Notes under the pieces: model-generated
Databases searched by the model: none
Told to the model about the DNA's origin: nothing
Seen by the model: the letters and a program-made list of their open reading frames with translations, nothing else
Source: Chionoecetes opilio
Taxonomy: Eukaryota > Arthropoda > Malacostraca > Decapoda > Majidae
Direction: 5' to 3'
Assembly: GCA_016584305.1 (NCBI GenBank)
Contig: JACEEZ010003874.1
Coordinates: 629,784 to 693,783, forward strand
DNA length: 64,000 bases
Program-made: the position numbers and the translations under genes
Part shown: positions 61,011 to 64,000 of the stretch, piece after piece
Numbering within the stretch: position 1 is the stretch's first letter
Layout: each line of letters opens with the position of its first letter

Positions 61011-61180
61011 TGCCATCACACGCTCGTGCACCCGCGGTTCGCGCATAGACCACAGCGGCAACTGCCGGCGGGAACTGGTGGTGCCCTCCCTCATCTCCAT
61101 GCCCAGGAGCCTCACTGACGGATGCCGCGACGGGGCCATCAGAATCCAAACAGGGCCTTGTCGCCTAAGTAGTAGTAAGG
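61005..61180 (+). other. Possible orphan exon, product unknown
   Basis: A GC-rich, stop-free stretch (VLRAITRSCTRGSRIDHSGN...) ends near AGTAAG|GTAAGT. Composition differs from its neighbours, but I recognise no domain and see no partner exon. It may belong to an unrecognised repeat. Confidence 0.2.
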
Positions 61181-61495
61181 GTAAGTAAAGCCTAAGTAAG
61201 GGCCTAAGTAGCCACACCTGTTTCAAACCTTCCCGACTTTATAGCTCCCTGATGAGTAATTATAGTTTTAAATCCCGCACCAACAGCTAATGACAATTTA
61301 ACAGCTCCCTCCCTCCCTCCCTCTTTCCCTCCCTTCCTCCTTCCATTGAGCCCTTCAACTGGGTCCTTGTGTGTGTGTGTGTGTGTGCGCGCGCGCGCGT
61401 AGATGTGTGAATGTAGCCAATAATATTGTTTGGAAATATCTATAATTAAAGTATTTTTAATTTTACATTATGTATGTGTATATTCCTCATTGTGT

Positions 61496-61557
<62 letters not shown>

Positions 61558-61639
61558 CTAATCTGGTAATTATGGGTTTAACTCCTGCACAAACCAACCA
61601 CTAAAGACATTTTAATAAGGTGACGTCTCGAGGTGCTAA

Positions 61640-61640
<1 letters not shown>
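61181..61640. repeat. (TG)n, (CG)n and (GA)n microsatellites
   Basis: GT/GC dinucleotides at 61372-61400 and (GA)n at 61500-61557 in otherwise featureless sequence. Confidence 0.85.
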
Positions 61641-62504
<864 letters not shown>

Positions 62505-62531
62505 AAAATTTTTGTAGTATAAAATTAAGTG

Positions 62532-64000
62532 AAACAATTTACTGGGAAGAATACGTGCAGAATTCCTCCCAGGGACCCCACAGGGCACTGTGTGTCGCAA
62601 GAGTGTGGTGACCCGCGCCGTGACAAGAAGATTGGCCCGCCGCTCGCCTAATCATGACGTGCACCATGTGGCTGGAGCGAGGGTACGATTCCTTCAGTGT
62701 TCTGTTTTGTGTGCAGCTTTGAGCATCAACACGCCTTTAAAGTCAAATTTTCAGTAATTGTTTGAATTTCTAGTGCCATTATTCCTGTCCCCACCTCCAC
62801 ACACAAACAAACACACACAAAGATGGTTTTAAATCAACACGACTTTGATGTCCCTGTCTGTATTTCAGATGGAGATATTTGGTGCCTTAGAGTTGGGAGA
62901 CTTCGAGAAGGTGCGGGAGCTGATGCAGGACACCGGCCCCTCTGTCAGGCGCAGGGACACTCACTGCACACTGTTGCACCAGGCGGCAAACCATCGCCAG
63001 GTGGACATGGTGCTTTTCTTCCTCAAGTTTATCAGCCCCAACGTGGTGAACAAGGAAGGCTGTACACCGGCACACCTGGCCGCCAGGAAGGGCCATACTC
63101 AGATCCTCAGGCTCCTGCTGGCTGACCCTGCAATGGATCCCGACAAGCGGGCCAACTCCAGCAACACCTATAAACACGGGGTAAACAGGACGATGATTCA
63201 TTGTTACGTGATAAGTTTGGGACGATTAACGAATCATGACTTTTTTTTCAGCCATGTCAGCATAATATTCGTAATAACATAGATTTGTGACAACTTCCTG
63301 TAGATAGATAATACGGGGGTTTCAGTAAATTTGGTCTCAGATTACGATCTGAAATTCAAATTTAATAAAGGTATTTTGTTTCATACGTATATGCAACTGG
63401 TAAAACTTACGTTAATCCTCGAACAACTTAATGTTGCGATGTGATACCAAGCCATAAGAAATATAGCTGTAATATTTTTTTTAACAGCTGACACTGCCGT
63501 TGATGGAGGCAGTGGTGGAGGACAGCCGCGCCAGGGTCCAGGAACTCCTGCGGTTGGGCGCTGATCCGGACCACGCCGCGGAGTCGCCATCAGAGGAATC
63601 AGCGGCCAGGGACATACAGACCACCACGGCACGGCAACTCTCACACGCACTGCACCGGGACAACATACTGCCCTTGTTTAAAAGAGTGAGTATAGATCGA
63701 TCATGAATATTTTTTTCTCAAAATCATTCAGTTTCTTTTTGTCACTGTAGGCCCGTGCACGTGTGTACCACAGTACCACGGTGGTCTGTAGGCTACGCTA
63801 AGGTCACTCGTACATTATATATATACATAATCTCTATAAGTGACCTTGGGCTACGCAGCGGGTACGTCTTTTGCAAATAATGACCGCATATTTTGTAACA
63901 AAAGCCAGCGGTTGGAACACTATACGAATATACAAGTAATCTAATGGAGGGGATCAGTTGAGTATCAGCTAAATATTCTTAATTTCAGCCATAATGAATG
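62532..64000 (+). pseudogene. Second copy of part of the ankyrin-caspase gene (copy of 29211-30679)
   Basis: It is collinear with 29211-30679 at a constant offset of 33,321 bp, with about five substitutions noticed, introns included. It contains the end of the giant exon (62532-62682), ankyrin exon 1 (62869-63180) and ankyrin exon 2 (63488-63685). Splice sites are intact. One coding change, GAC to GCC at 63151-63153, turns Asp into Ala. The copy starts in mid-exon at an AAACAATTT microhomology and runs off the window, so in this assembly it has no 5' half. It is more likely an allelic copy or misjoin than a true pseudogene. Confidence 0.85.

Overview
This is nuclear genomic DNA of an animal, most likely an arthropod and probably a decapod crustacean. 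The genes have short exons with GT-AG introns. The intergenic DNA is packed with long (GA)n, (CA)n and (TA)n microsatellites, minisatellites and DNA transposons. TTAGG-type motifs, the usual arthropod telomere unit, are scattered inside repeat elements. The decapod assignment rests on overall texture, not on a species-specific marker.

Layout: (1) 0-11.1 kb, minus strand: six coding exons of the mitochondrial glutamyl-tRNA(Gln) amidotransferase subunit B gene (GATB), from the start codon at 11106 to the left window edge. Its introns hold SINEs, two TA-flanked terminal-inverted-repeat elements, a CR1 tail and composite minisatellites. (2) 11.1-24.4 kb: no convincing protein gene. This stretch holds nested inverted repeats with TTAGG motifs, a 2.1-kb 40-bp satellite with an 880-bp higher-order period, a Merlin-type transposon with a perfect 8-bp target duplication, a foldback element and about 0.5 kb of (TA)n. 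(3) 24.6-33.2 kb, plus strand: a large multi-exon gene for a protein of about 1,797 residues. It has a basic N-terminal region, about 43 copies of a 14-residue Ser/Thr-Pro-Glu-Glu repeat, ankyrin repeats and a C-terminal caspase-fold protease. The catalytic His and Cys are kept, but the caspase S1-pocket residues are replaced. This is the most interesting gene here. (4) 33.2-35.3 kb: repeats. (5) About 35.3-48 kb: sequence that looks like unpolished long-read data. It is rich in homopolymer errors, holds a noisy direct repeat and a 3.4-kb foldback palindrome, and no gene should be called in it. (6) 48-62.5 kb: minisatellites, a tRNA-derived SINE with target duplications, a hAT remnant, two broken non-LTR retrotransposons and a 2.5-kb structure with about 0.8-kb inverted arms. 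(7) 62.53-64 kb: a second, about 99.7% identical copy of the middle of the ankyrin-caspase gene. It is joined directly to an inverted clean copy of the 35-kb block, and looks more like an uncollapsed haplotype or misjoin than a real duplicate.

The two genes have no evident functional link. GATB serves mitochondrial Gln-tRNA synthesis. The ankyrin-caspase protein has the architecture of a signalling or innate-immune protease, which is an inference from its domains.
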